Below are positions 11,030 to 20,942 of a DNA stretch of 64,000 bases, one piece after another. How positions within the stretch are numbered: position 1 is the first letter of the stretch; the number at the start of each line of letters is the position of its first letter. A program made the translations under genes and the position numbers. The DNA comes from Dichotomocladium elegans. Its lineage: Eukaryota; Mucoromycota; Mucoromycetes; Mucorales; Lichtheimiaceae. Under the pieces are notes generated by a model. It was given only the letters and a program-made list of their open reading frames with translations, was not told where the DNA came from and made no database searches. Location: contig JAIXMN010000021.1 in assembly GCA_025716815.1 (NCBI GenBank), positions 186,001 through 250,000 of the forward strand, read 5' to 3'.

Positions 11030-12470
11030 GCAGCATACTTTATTTTCAAAGATAAATGTCGTAAACAAGATAAAATAATGTCGCATGGAATTGTATAAAG
11101 TTGTCGTATCGGTAGGTAAAAAGATTTCGAACCCATGGGTTAAAACCTCAGAAGCACTACTCCTATATACGCTTTAACTTACACTCAAGGGCCTCGAAGG
11201 ACCCAGGATAACTCCTGGGTAATCCCGGTGACAACCAGGGCCACGGGGGTCGGATCACAGATGTTCCCCATTACGGCAGTTAACTAAGTGCATATGAGAA
11301 TGAGAAACGAATCCTTCGAAATCGCTCAGCTTTAAGCTATTGGATACTTCGCTGATTCGGTTCATCAACATCTCACTTTCCAAGAATTTATTGCGTTTTA
11401 CTTTGATCTTGACCGCTGACCAAAACTGCTCAATATGATTGAGCTCTGGCGACTATGGTGGAAGATAAACATATCGATATCCTCAAGGCTCGATGTATAT
11501 AGCGACATCCTTGGCCTTAGGAATAGGTGCATTTTCTATTATCAAATAATGGCCCTTCTATGTTCATACTTATCCATCTCATCCATAGTAGCCTTTTGGA
11601 AGCTGAGAAAATGTCCAGTTACAGTTCATCTGATCATAACTTCAGATTGACCTGCCCTCTTTCTTTTCTTGATCGGTCGCTGTTGGAGTCTCAAGGTACA
11701 TTTAATGATGCCTGATACTGAGATTGCTCTCAAGATTGTGGTTGTCTTGCTCTTGTCTTTGGTACTATAACCACTGCAGGAGTCCCTTTCTCGGACCATG
11801 CCATGCTGGGTTTCATATTGTTCTGGAATCCAGCCTCGTCAAGGAAACCGTAGTTTTTCTAAAGTCGAAGTCGGTCCTGTCTCATTTGCGCACCCGGTCA
11901 AGGCGCTCTTGGATCTTCGCAGCGCTAGTCCTGTCTACAGGCTGAAACCGAGCCATTTTCAATGTCAAGTTGCTTGCGTTTTTCATAAATCCATGGAGCA
12001 TTGTTTTAGATACTTTGAGACCCTTGAATCGTTAGAGCAGTTGCTCTATCAGCTGCTCTAGAACGATGGATGAATTCTCAATCAATGCATTCTCTTGTGC
12101 TCATCATTGAGAATACGCGAACAACCCCTCGCTTTAGGTTTCTCAAAAATGCTGTCAGGGTCTTTCTCGTACTGTAATGCCCATCGCTGGGCTGAAACAA
12201 CATGGACTCCTAGCGCTGATGCACTCCAAACCTTCTCACACATCCGTTTGAAAAATCTGACCTTGTCTTGGTCCGTATAACTGCGCTTGATCCACGCTTC
12301 TTTCATCCGAATGTCTGTCTCCTTTCGCTTGGGAATGTGGGTGGTAGTAAGATCAGAGTTATCTCTACAAGATATGGTGCGCAGATATTCGGTGTACATT
12401 TCTTCATCAACAACCATGACCTCATTTCAGAATGGATTTGTATTTCCTTTTGCGGACGTTGAGAACTCAA
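11030..12470 (-). mobile_element. Degraded IS630/Tc1-like transposon (copy A)
   Basis: The left terminal region (11034-11150, starting ATACTTTATTTTCAAAG) matches the terminus at 29697-29830. A broken DDE-type transposase is coded on the minus strand from about 12440 down to 11400. The N-terminal part (12082-12417) is still open, with IPKRKETDIRMKEAWIKRSY and SAQRWALQYEKDPDSIFEKP; below this the frame is shattered, but fragments of a DDE_3 catalytic domain can be followed. Copies B, C and D at about 29.5, 33.0 and 57.7-59.0 kb are related. No intact transposase is present. The right terminal repeat is not recognisable. Confidence 0.75.
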
Positions 12471-12674
12471 AATACCCAGAATCTTATCGCTTTTCCTTAA
12501 TGCCCTTTCAGCACTTGGGCAATGTACGTTAGCACACGAGTGGTTGGCACATGATACTTTATACGTCGGGAGTCATTTCCATGCACTTGCCCTCTTCTCG
12601 GGACCGGCACACCCCTTTATCGCAAAACAGGGCTCCTTAAGTCCCGCCCTAGAGAATGAGAATATGTTCCTCAT

Positions 12675-13701
12675 CTACTCGATATATTTGTCCAGAAACT
12701 GTCTAAATTTTTGGGATCTACAGAGACCCAGGGGAGTCTTGCCATCTTGGTTAGACTGATCAGGATTGGCACCATGTTCCAGAAGAGCGGTGGCAGTATC
12801 CCCATGTTCTTCCTCGCAAGCCAAATGGAGAGGCGTATTTCCCTCGGTATCCTTTGGGTTCACGCGACATTTTGACTCGAGAAGTGAGTTGACAATGGCA
12901 GTGTAACCGTGCACAGCCGCACGATGCCTATGAATTGCCATAATATCAGCATGGGTTTCGTTCTTCCTTTCACGTGGTTTATCCCATACAGGGGTGTTTG
13001 CTTAATGTTGTTCAACTGATTCGGTGGCGCTCGGGGGATCAATGCCTTGGCGATTTCAACCCAATTTTTTGATGCCGCATAATGACTGCATATGGAGAGA
13101 GCAATGAGAACTACCCGCAGAAAAAAAAGGGGGGAGATGGTCTGGCACATTTGGGCTGTTCCTTAGCCAAACTTACAGCGCTGTATTTCCACTTTCATTC
13201 TGTGCGGATGCATCGGCGCCGTTCTGAAGCAACGTCTGGACTGCTGCTAGATGCCCTGCGGATGCTAAGTCGGTGTTAGCCTGTACGATTGATTCCATAA
13301 ACACAAAAATAAAACGATATACACGCGCGCACAAACCTGCAATGATGAGCGGTGTCCATCCTGACTATGACAGTAGGTGAATCATTGTCAGCATGACGAT
13401 GAGAAGCTCGGAGAGGGGAGTCTTTTTTTTTCCAATTACTTCGTCTGCAAGATTGACATTGGCACCATGATCTATCAAGAATTCAATGAGTGGCTGCTGG
13501 CCACCCGAAGCGGCCCAGTGCAGAGGAGTCCGGCCGTCCTTTATGCAGGCCGTCAGTTAGGGCAGGGGAGAGGTAATGCGATAGACAAGAGGGGTGAAGT
13601 AGTACCTCATCCCTTAGATCAACCGAAGCAGGTTCTTTCTCAAGTAGTTGCTTTACTACAAATAGCTTGCCTTCAAAGGCTGCAGTAAAGATGTTGAGCA
13701 T
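12675..13701 (-). CDS. NAS6: Gankyrin-like 26S proteasome assembly chaperone
   Basis: Six exons: complement of 12675-12927, 12990-13085, 13177-13264, 13337-13364, 13440-13538, 13606-13701. Every phase closes; 219 aa. The protein is ankyrin repeats almost end to end: DGRTPLHWAASGG, SGWTPLIIAASAGHLAAV, SGNTALHYAASKNWVEIAKA, HRAAVHGYTAIV, then EGNTPLHLACEEEHGDTA. The HYAASKN and EGNTPLHLACEE motifs are characteristic of PSMD10/Nas6. The family binds the ATPase Rpt3 and guides assembly of the proteasome regulatory particle. One exon is only 28 nt (13337-13364); two splice choices were fixed by reading frame. The start MLNIFTAAFEGKL aligns with the expected first helix. Confidence 0.92.
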
Positions 13702-14047
13702 AACGTGGGGGGGGAGGAAGAAAGAGACGGCGTGGGTGCTCGTGCGTGCGTATGACCTAAACACAGTCGGAGTTGATAAATCGGATCAAAAAGAATGCAG
13801 GTTGTTTATTTTCTGGGTTTGTACAGTTGCGAAGTATTTCATTATACAAGCAAGAAATTTATGCGACGGAAGAGAGACAAGCAGAAGAAAAAGGGGTATG
13901 TGAATATCGGTCAGGGTGTCTGTGTCTTCTCTTGTTGGGATACAATGAGTTTGGTGTATATACACGGTGGTTGCAGGAGGAGGGAGGAGCGCGACGCGTT
14001 TTTTTTGTGTTGAAATTAGACAGGCGTGAAAGGGGGAGTCAATAGAC
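13702..14047. other. Intergenic, nothing recognised
   Basis: About 350 bp between two minus-strand genes. It contains a G-rich run just above the gankyrin start. No coding or RNA gene is supported; it should hold the gankyrin promoter and the 3' UTR of the small orphan. Confidence 0.4.
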
Positions 14048-14341
14048 TTATTGGTAGATCATGATAGGCTCTGGTGGAGACTGACAAGCCTGCGAGAGAA
14101 GAATGCTCAGGAGGTCTGCGTTTTCATCGACAAAAGATTGCTGTTGTTGCTGTTGAGGAGCAAAAGACACTTCCACCCAATCCAGGTCAGAGAAGAGATC
14201 ACAGTCGGAGGCTTCGGTACGCGCGTCAGACATGGGGGTAGAGGGTGTATCGTCCCATTCGTCCTCTGTGAAGACCAGTGGTGGAGTTGAGACCTGATAT
14301 TCAAAGGGTTCCAAGAGCAAGAGTTGCTTTTGTGCTGTCAT
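14048..14341 (-). CDS. Small acidic Gln-rich orphan protein
   Basis: Single-exon ORF of 97 aa with a good ATG at 14339-14341. I do not recognise it. It is acidic in the middle (TEDEWDD, then CDLFSDLDWVEV) with a short polyglutamine run (Q6) and a hydrophobic helix-like end DLLSILLSQACQ. Acidic-aromatic patches of this kind occur in transcriptional activation or adaptor segments, but that is only a suggestion. The gene is followed by a 1.2-kb gap rich in microsatellites. Composition and the clean ATG favour a real small gene; an annotation artefact is possible. Confidence 0.45.
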   Translation of the reverse strand: MTAQKQLLLLEPFEYQVSTPPLVFTEDEWDDTPSTPMSDARTEASDCDLFSDLDWVEVSFAPQQQQQQSFVDENADLLSILLSQACQSPPEPIMIYQ

Positions 14342-15511
14342 TGTTGATTTATGAAATGGAGAAAGGGGGGGAGGGCGAGTGAGGATGCGGGGATTGGAAG
14401 AAAAAATGGATTGTATTTATAATGGAATCCAAAAATAATGAAACCATCGCTCGCCAAGGTGGATGGGGGGTGCGCCGGTGACTCAATTTCCCGGGATGTT
14501 TTGCTACAAGCCATGTACCAATCGGAGATTCCAGGCGTATGCAGAAAGAGTAACACAGCCAAGCGAGGGGGAGAAGCCCTCTGTAGGGTTGTGCTTTGGG
14601 GGAGGGGGCGGTTGGTTGGCTGGTCATCGGAGCGAGTTCCCGTCAACGTCGTCATGAAACAAACAAGTGGCATGACGATCTTTTAGCACTCCTTTCTTTT
14701 CCGTCCGGTTTCACAATGCTTCTGAAAGTCGACGAAAATAGAGTTTCATTTCCTGTTTTGGATTTGATTGGATCTGTTTTATTTTGGACTCTCGATGGGG
14801 CCGTGAAGGTTGTATCTTGCCAGGTTTGAAGTGTCAAGTTTTTCTTGGCTGTCCAATCAACGGGCATATTTCCTGCATTGGGTTGTATCCACTCGCACGC
14901 GCACACGTACATACATATAGTATTTCCACGCTTGTGTTGTATAAACACACAACACACGCCAACGCACAGCAGAACACAACTAGGGGTGGGATATTCTATC
15001 CATCATTGTTGTGCGTCGTGCTATGCACATGCGTGAGGAACATGATGCACCAACTTGGTTGTGTGTTTGATATGCACCCTGTAATATTTTTTATTCATGA
15101 CTTTTCCATAGATAAGATCATCATCGCCTGTCCGAGGGTGTGCATCCGCCGCATACACAAAACGCATCTCTCTCACATACATGCGCTTCCATTGCTGCAT
15201 ACCATGGGGTGAACGAAGAGCAGAAAGGGAGAAAGAAAATATGCTGTGAGCGAGTGCCTCAATTGCCGCACTTTGATGCACGCATGCACACACACGCACA
15301 CACATACTCTAGAGGGTTCCTAATTTTTTTTTGTTACTTTCTCTCTCTCTCTCTCTCTCTCTCTTCTTTTCTTTTCTCTTCCAACGAGATTTTTTTTTTT
15401 GAGATATGAGCTAAGCCAGCTTTTTGTCGGAGCCAAAGTCAGAATGCAAAAATTCTTCAACTGTGACGACTTGAAGTTGACTCCTTTTCTCCCTTTGCTT
15501 TATAATTCATA
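14342..15511. other. Intergenic region with microsatellites; eEF1B promoter
   Basis: About 1.2 kb upstream of eEF1B alpha and of the small orphan. It holds CA/CACA-rich patches (15285-15305), a (CT)n run near 15340-15363 and a T-rich tract at 15391-15400. The CT tract followed by pyrimidine-rich sequence to the ATG is the usual layout of a strong fungal translation-factor promoter. No coding region is supported. Confidence 0.45.
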
Positions 15512-16370
15512 ATGTCCCTCACCCTCGAGACTAAGTTGGCCTTCAAGGTCCTCAACGGCTTCTTCGAAAACGTCTCTTATGTCAAGGGGTAATTCACGCG
15601 TTTTAATCTGCATGGCAATTTTGCATTCGTAGATAGATGATTGATCTATTTTATTCTTTCATGTAGCGTCGAGGCCTCTGATGCTGATAAGGCTGTCTTT
15701 GATGCCTTGCCCGAGGGTCCATCTGAGGCTGAGTTCCCCCATTTGGCCAGATGGTACAAGCACATTGCTGCCGTGAAGGGCTTGTCTTCCAAGTGAGTCA
15801 AATGAAGTGCACCTTTTTTTTTTACACCGCGCCATCCTATCATGAATATCAACATTAATGTATAATTTGTCTTTCAGGGCCGCTGCTGCTGCCCCCGCTG
15901 CCCCCGCTGCCGCTGAGGAAGATGATGATGACATTGATCTCTTTGGTTCGGACGATGAGGAGGTCGATGAAGAGGCCGAGCGTCTCAAGGCCGAGCGTCT
16001 TGCCGAATACCAGGCCAAGAAGGCTGCCAAGCCCAAGCCCGTCGCAAAGACCACTGTCACCTTGGATGTCAAGCCCTGGGATGATGAGACTGACATGGAT
16101 GCCTTGACCAAGGCTGTCCGCGCCATCACTATGGACGGTCTCTTGTGGGGTGGCCACCAGCTCGTTGCTGTCGGCTTCGGTATCAAGAAGCTCCAGATCA
16201 ACTGTGTTGTTGAGGACGATAAGGTAAAAAAGGCGGGAAGACGGTAGTGGGTTAAATGTCCCGTGTACTCACATTTTGACCAGGTCTCCATGGACGATCT
16301 GAGCGATGCCATCACCGATTTGGAGGACTACGTTCAGTCTGTCGATATCGCTGCTATGCAAAAGATCTAA
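15512..16370 (+). CDS. EFB1: Translation elongation factor eEF1B alpha (eEF1-beta)
   Basis: Four exons: 15512-15588, 15667-15792, 15878-16223, 16284-16370; 211 aa, typical size. An N-terminal GST-C-like domain (residues 1-70) is followed by an Ala/Pro linker and the acidic [14 protein letters not shown] motif, then the guanine-exchange domain: [10 protein letters not shown], the [18 protein letters not shown] segment and the C-terminal [11 protein letters not shown]. It exchanges GDP for GTP on eEF1A in the cytosol. Codon use is strongly biased (GCC, AAG, GTC), as expected for very high expression. An AATAAAT polyadenylation-type signal follows near 16418. Confidence 0.97.
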
Positions 16371-16634
16371 ATATGAACCATGTGGTCCCATCTCAAAAGT
16401 TTCATCTTTGCTTTGTTTAAATAAATCCATCCATATTCTTCGTGTACAAAGAATTTTTTAGGTTCCTCCATTGTATTTTTCTGGTTATGGTTTAAACTTC
16501 AAAGGAGTGCGGCGGGGAGATGCACAGATGCTCTATTTACGAGCATTTCTTGTAAGATGCGCTCGTTCATCATCGTCGATTCTAATATTGCATATCAGTC
16601 TTATCAGACAATCATCGCGACGGTTGAGCTTGAC

Positions 16635-18951
16635 TTACTCATCATCTGTTTCATCGTCTCGTCTATCCAGCAAGCCGCCGCTTTCGCTATTCTTATATGA
16701 TCTGGACTGTCGATTTTGATGGGTTATGGAAGTGTCGCCGGTGCCTCTCGGATTCTCCCCCGCAGGTGACTGATTCCCGCCGTTGCCGACCGATACAAGT
16801 TTGACCTTGTCGTGCTGATGGTCATCGTCGCTTAGATCATCCTCACCGAGCTCAAATATAGCACCATCATCATCTAGTCCCCTAGTACGATAGTCTCCTG
16901 AACGGTCACCAAGGCCTTCGGCATGGCGTAACTGGTTTTCTAAATCAACGGCTTCGTCTTCATCTTGACTGATCTGCTGCAGTCCGTAGCGCTGATTGTT
17001 GCTTGTTGGGCGCCAGAGTACGACAATCACCAAAAAGACAATAAAATAAAGCACGTTCAACAGTCCATCGAGCATAATCCAACGCCATTGCCAGCTGTTG
17101 GCGTCCCAGTCGACTTCATTGCGGCCGCTAAAAGCAAACATGTTGAGGATAAAGATAACGACCACCATAATTACCGAGAAAATTAACAAGCGATGCACAA
17201 TGGTATACATGCGCGCCTTGACGTGCTGTTTACGCAGCTCTAAGAAGAACCATCTCCGGGGTAAATATCCAGACAATAAACCATTATCCTTTTCCTTACC
17301 CAGCGTGGCGATCGTCGCGCTCAGGGAACTAAAGATCCATACATAAAACACAGACATGGTGATTGCTAACGGGAAGATAACCAACAAGACAAGGAATCCC
17401 GCCGTTTCTACATAACGGCTATGAATATCCCCAGATACTTTTAATGATTACCTTTGCACCTACCAGGATCGAATAGCATAATTCCCAAGGAGTATATAAC
17501 CACAAAGAAGAAATGTGTCGATGCAAGAATGATACATTTTTTCATTGCAGATCCTAGGCTTGGTCTACAATATTGAGCAGTTTTAGCTTCGTCCTATAAG
17601 TTTCTTGACACCACTATATGGACTTACTTGACGACACTGTAGCCCATGCACACCACAAGGAGCATGAAGAACGACATGCTATTGAGCTATATATCAATAC
17701 CCCACCTATCATTCTTTACATTAACCACGCTTGTTACCTACCTGTTCCGTCCTGCATTCATGAAAGCCACAAGAGCGAGCAATCCGTATGCTGCAATGTA
17801 GCACCGGTAAGTATCAGCGGACATTATTTATGTCCTACACTATCCCGTTCACGCTTACATGGTTTGCCTGTCTGATTATAGGCTTCCCAATAGCCCCAAT
17901 TGATTGCCATTTCACAAACAAGATAAAAGATAGTTCCCGACAAAAAGTGCTTTATGATGGACACCCATGAGTCTTTGTCTTTCGAAAGAGCTCCTTCGCA
18001 CACAATTACCTGTACAGGAAGAATATCCCGCCAATACCTGAACGTTTGAACGGCCCAAAAGATACCAACAACCAAGTAGATAAGAGAAAAGACGCCATAG
18101 AACTTGCCAAAAGAAGAATTATGAGTATCTCTCTTTGTTTCTTTCCATTACATACTCTTACCAGGAGTTTGGGATAATCCGCTGCAGGCAGGTTGCCATA
18201 AGGATTCTTCCATTCCACCCATGCATCAAACGAACTGAGAGTCTCGTTCTCCAAGTTCGCAGGGATGATTGTCACACAATAATAACCAGTCTCGTTGACC
18301 TTATAAAGCGCTCCTTCATTCTCGCTGGTTGGCGTTTTAGAAAAATCGATAGCAGTTGTGAAAATTGAAGTGTTCTCATCGACATTGTTTATCAGAAATT
18401 GACCGTAGGAACTCGCATCGCAAAGCTTCTGTGCAATAGCTTCATCATCGCACGTATATTGTAGCTACAGAATCAAAACATCAAATTAGTATGAGTTCGT
18501 CTCATGACAGTGGATGCCTGCAATATATGCATTGACATTTCTTCTTCTTCTTCTACCCCTATTTACCTCTCCAGTACGGTTGTTGATTTTACCAATGTTG
18601 TCAAAATCGCGCCATTCGTACATCAGCAACGCTGATTTCCCTTTAGATTCCTTTTGAAAGGTAACTAAGGAAGTCGCTGTAAGTAAACTCCAAGTAGAGA
18701 CGGTCCATTACATGCCATGCCTTTAATGAATGGATTCTGGCCACCCGGGATAGAGCCCTTGGCCCATACACCAGAGCATACGGACGTAAAGTAATCATCA
18801 CTAGTCTTCGAGTCGAGCAGACATAAGCGAAGCTGCAAATGAGCCATCCACGCCAGAAGACACTGACCATATGTGTTTCATCAGCGCCTACTAAGACTGC
18901 GGTTACAGTCAGTAGCGTGATTAATCCTAACGCCACTCGCAAAGAACGCAT
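16635..18951 (-). CDS. PTM1: PTM1/GPR107-like seven-transmembrane protein
   Basis: About eleven exons on the minus strand, from the ATG at 18949-18951 to the stop at 16635. A signal peptide (MRSLRVALGLITLLTVTAVLVG) leads a lumenal domain with ALLMYEWRDFDNIG and paired cysteines, then seven membrane segments beginning at FYGVFSLIYLVVGIFWAVQ. The C-terminal tail is acidic and Ser/Gly-rich. This matches the lung-7TM receptor family (yeast Ptm1, human GPR107/108), located in Golgi and endosomes and linked to retrograde trafficking. Supported exon edges include 18868, 18832, 18464-18162 and the last exon down to 16635. The junction after exon 2 (near 18712) has two in-frame acceptors (before 18664 or before about 18673) and is not settled. 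Confidence 0.85.
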
Positions 18952-19335
18952 TCGTGAAGCGAAATACGACAGCAGGTAAGTGGAAGAAGAGGGAAACAGC
19001 AAGTCGAGAAAATGAACTGACTAAATTTGGAAATGCCGAACCCAGCAGACAGGTTGCCTTGGCATAAGTTTCAGCTCGAAGGCCAATTGTAACTGGCCAC
19101 AACATACAGCAGCAGCTAATGCCCGCCTTTCTATTCATAGCTGATAGACGCATTCAGCTCAAGTACGACAAGACATTTCATGCAACAACAATAGTAAATG
19201 TGTATTGTAGAAAAATATGATGAATAGAGAGCAATGAAAGGCTAACGCATGGATGCTTGATGGGTTTGACTAGTGCATTATGGGAATAACGATACAAATG
19301 ATGTTATGGACAAAGTAGTTTTACAAAGCATTTTT
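18952..19335. other. Intergenic, nothing recognised
   Basis: About 380 bp between the PTM1-like start and the nucleolin stop, both minus strand. An open frame crossing 18881-19153 has no domain and is judged non-coding. It should contain the PTM1 promoter and the nucleolin 3' UTR. Confidence 0.4.
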
Positions 19336-20622
19336 TCAGTCAGAATTTTCGGTGTTGGATTTGCCGCCACGACCGCCACGGCCACCACGGCCACCACGGC
19401 CACCAGGACCACCGCGGCCGCCACGACCACCAAAACCACCACGGCCGCCACGACCACCGAAACCACCACGGCCACCACGGCCACCGAAACCGCCACGACC
19501 ACCACGGCCACCGAAACCGCCACGGCCACCACGACCACCAGGACCACCACGGCCACCAGGACCGCCGCGGCCACCACGGCCGCCGCGACCGCCGCGACCA
19601 CTGCTGTTGTCATCCGATTTTGCGGCAGCAAAATCTAGCCGAAGACGGCGCGAGCCCATCTTCTCTCCTTGAAGCATCTCGAGTGCCTTCTTCGCCATAA
19701 CCACGCTCGGGTATTCAATGTAAGCATGGCCCTTGAAGACGTTGTTGTTGTGGGGCATGCTCATGCGCACGATTTCACCAGCCTCGGAGAACACCTTACG
19801 GAGCGCTGCCTCTGTAGTGTCGTATTCAAGATTGGCCACAAAAATAATATTGCTCTCGGGACTGAGGGCTCCATCCTTGCTTTTTGTTTTGCCGGTGAAG
19901 GTGGTGGCAGGCGTGATTCTGAGGGAACGGTCTCGGAATTCAACGCCATTAATGGAGATGGCTTTATCGTAGGCTTCCTTGGAGCCAAATTGGACATGGC
20001 AGTATCCGACATTTTGACCGGGGTGAGTGATGCTTTCCTTCATGCGAACATCCACCACATCACCAACTTCTTTCTCGAAAAATTCGCGGACATCATCCTT
20101 GGTAGCATCGAAACTAATTTGACCAACAAAAACAGAAAGGCCTTCCGCACCGTAGTTGTGGACCTCGTGCTTGGGCTGCTTGGAAGGTTTGACATTCTCA
20201 GGAGCATCCTCAGCCTTACGCTTCTGACCTGCCGTAGCGTCTTCATCCTCAGCCTCGGAGTCTTCATCCTCTTCCATAGCGTCTTCATCCTCAGCCTCGG
20301 AGTCTTCCTCTTCAGCCTCGGCGTCTTCTTCTTCAGCCTCGGCGTCTTCCTCTTCAGCCTCGGAGTCTTCCTCTTCAGCCTCGGCGTCTTCTTCTTCAGC
20401 CTCGGAGTCTTCTTCTTCAGCCTCGGCGTCTTCTTCTTCAGCCTCGGAGTCTTCTTCTTCAGCCTCGGAGTCTTCTTCTTCAACCTCGGCGTCCTCCTCT
20501 TGAGACTCGATCTCAGAATCGGCCTCCTCAGATTCCGAAGGCTGTTCCTTCTTCATGGTCTTGGTGGCGGCAGCAGTGGCTGCGGGTTTAAAAGTTTTCG
20601 ATGCAATCTTGACGACAGCCAT
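19336..20622 (-). CDS. NSR1: Nucleolin-like protein (two RRMs, RGG tail)
   Basis: Single exon, 428 aa, ATG at 20620-20622. Layout: a short basic start, a long acidic block (residues about 25-135) made of near-repeats of EEEDSEAEEEDAEA, a nuclear-localisation-like KRKAED, RRM1 (LSVFVGQISFDATKDDV with RNP1 GYCHVQF), RRM2 (NIIFVANLEYDTTEA with RNP1 GHAYIEY), then a glycine/arginine tail of about 70 residues built of RGG, FGG and GPGG repeats. This is the domain order of yeast Nsr1, fission yeast gar2 and animal nucleolin, which act in pre-rRNA processing in the nucleolus. The acidic and RGG parts are coded by imperfect tandem repeats, so length variation between strains is likely. An open antisense frame over the RGG part is a shadow. 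Confidence 0.95.
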   Translation of the reverse strand: MAVVKIASKTFKPAATAAATKTMKKEQPSESEEADSEIESQEEDAEVEEEDSEAEEEDSEAEEEDAEAEEEDSEAEEEDAEAEEEDSEAEEEDAEAEEEDAEAEEEDSEAEDEDAMEEDEDSEAEDEDATAGQKRKAEDAPENVKPSKQPKHEVHNYGAEGLSVFVGQISFDATKDDVREFFEKEVGDVVDVRMKESITHPGQNVGYCHVQFGSKEAYDKAISINGVEFRDRSLRITPATTFTGKTKSKDGALSPESNIIFVANLEYDTTEAALRKVFSEAGEIVRMSMPHNNNVFKGHAYIEYPSVVMAKKALEMLQGEKMGSRRLRLDFAAAKSDDNSSGRGGRGGRGGRGGPGGRGGPGGRGGRGGFGGRGGRGGFGGRGGRGGFGGRGGRGGFGGRGGRGGPGGRGGRGGRGGRGGKSNTENSD

Positions 20623-20942
20623 TATGCTAATGTGAGAGGAAAAGAGCGGTGGATGCGCTTTTCTTTTTTTGTCTCTTATTACATCTAAAAAAAAGCCACG
20701 AAAATTTTTTGTGGTCTGTCAACCTCCGCCGTGGGCGGCTGCTTGAAAATGATTTACACGCCGCTTAATATGGAGGATTTTTTCGGGCACGAAAATAAAA
20801 TTCAGTAACACAATTCCTGTTTGCTATCAATCCCCGTGATGAAACCTAAATCACCCTTATGTTATGGCATGAACCCTACTGTTTCACACCTCTCTCTCGT
20901 TTCTTCTTCTTTTGTTTTCTTGTTATTTCCTTTCCTTATGAA
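20623..20942. promoter_or_regulatory. Divergent promoter region, nucleolin / membrane transporter
   Basis: A 320-bp gap between divergently transcribed genes. Pyrimidine tracts point both ways (purine-rich near 20637, CT-rich near 20885-20935). No clear TATA box was seen. Confidence 0.4.

Noticed and set aside
19278..19672. Plus- and minus-frame Pro/Arg- or Val/Ala-rich ORFs over the nucleolin RGG region
   Set aside because: Shadows of the GC-rich glycine repeats of the nucleolin gene.
19669..20688. 339-codon plus-strand ORF opposite nucleolin
   Set aside because: Antisense shadow of the acidic repeats and RRMs; translation is a low-complexity Phe/Leu/Ser repeat with no family.
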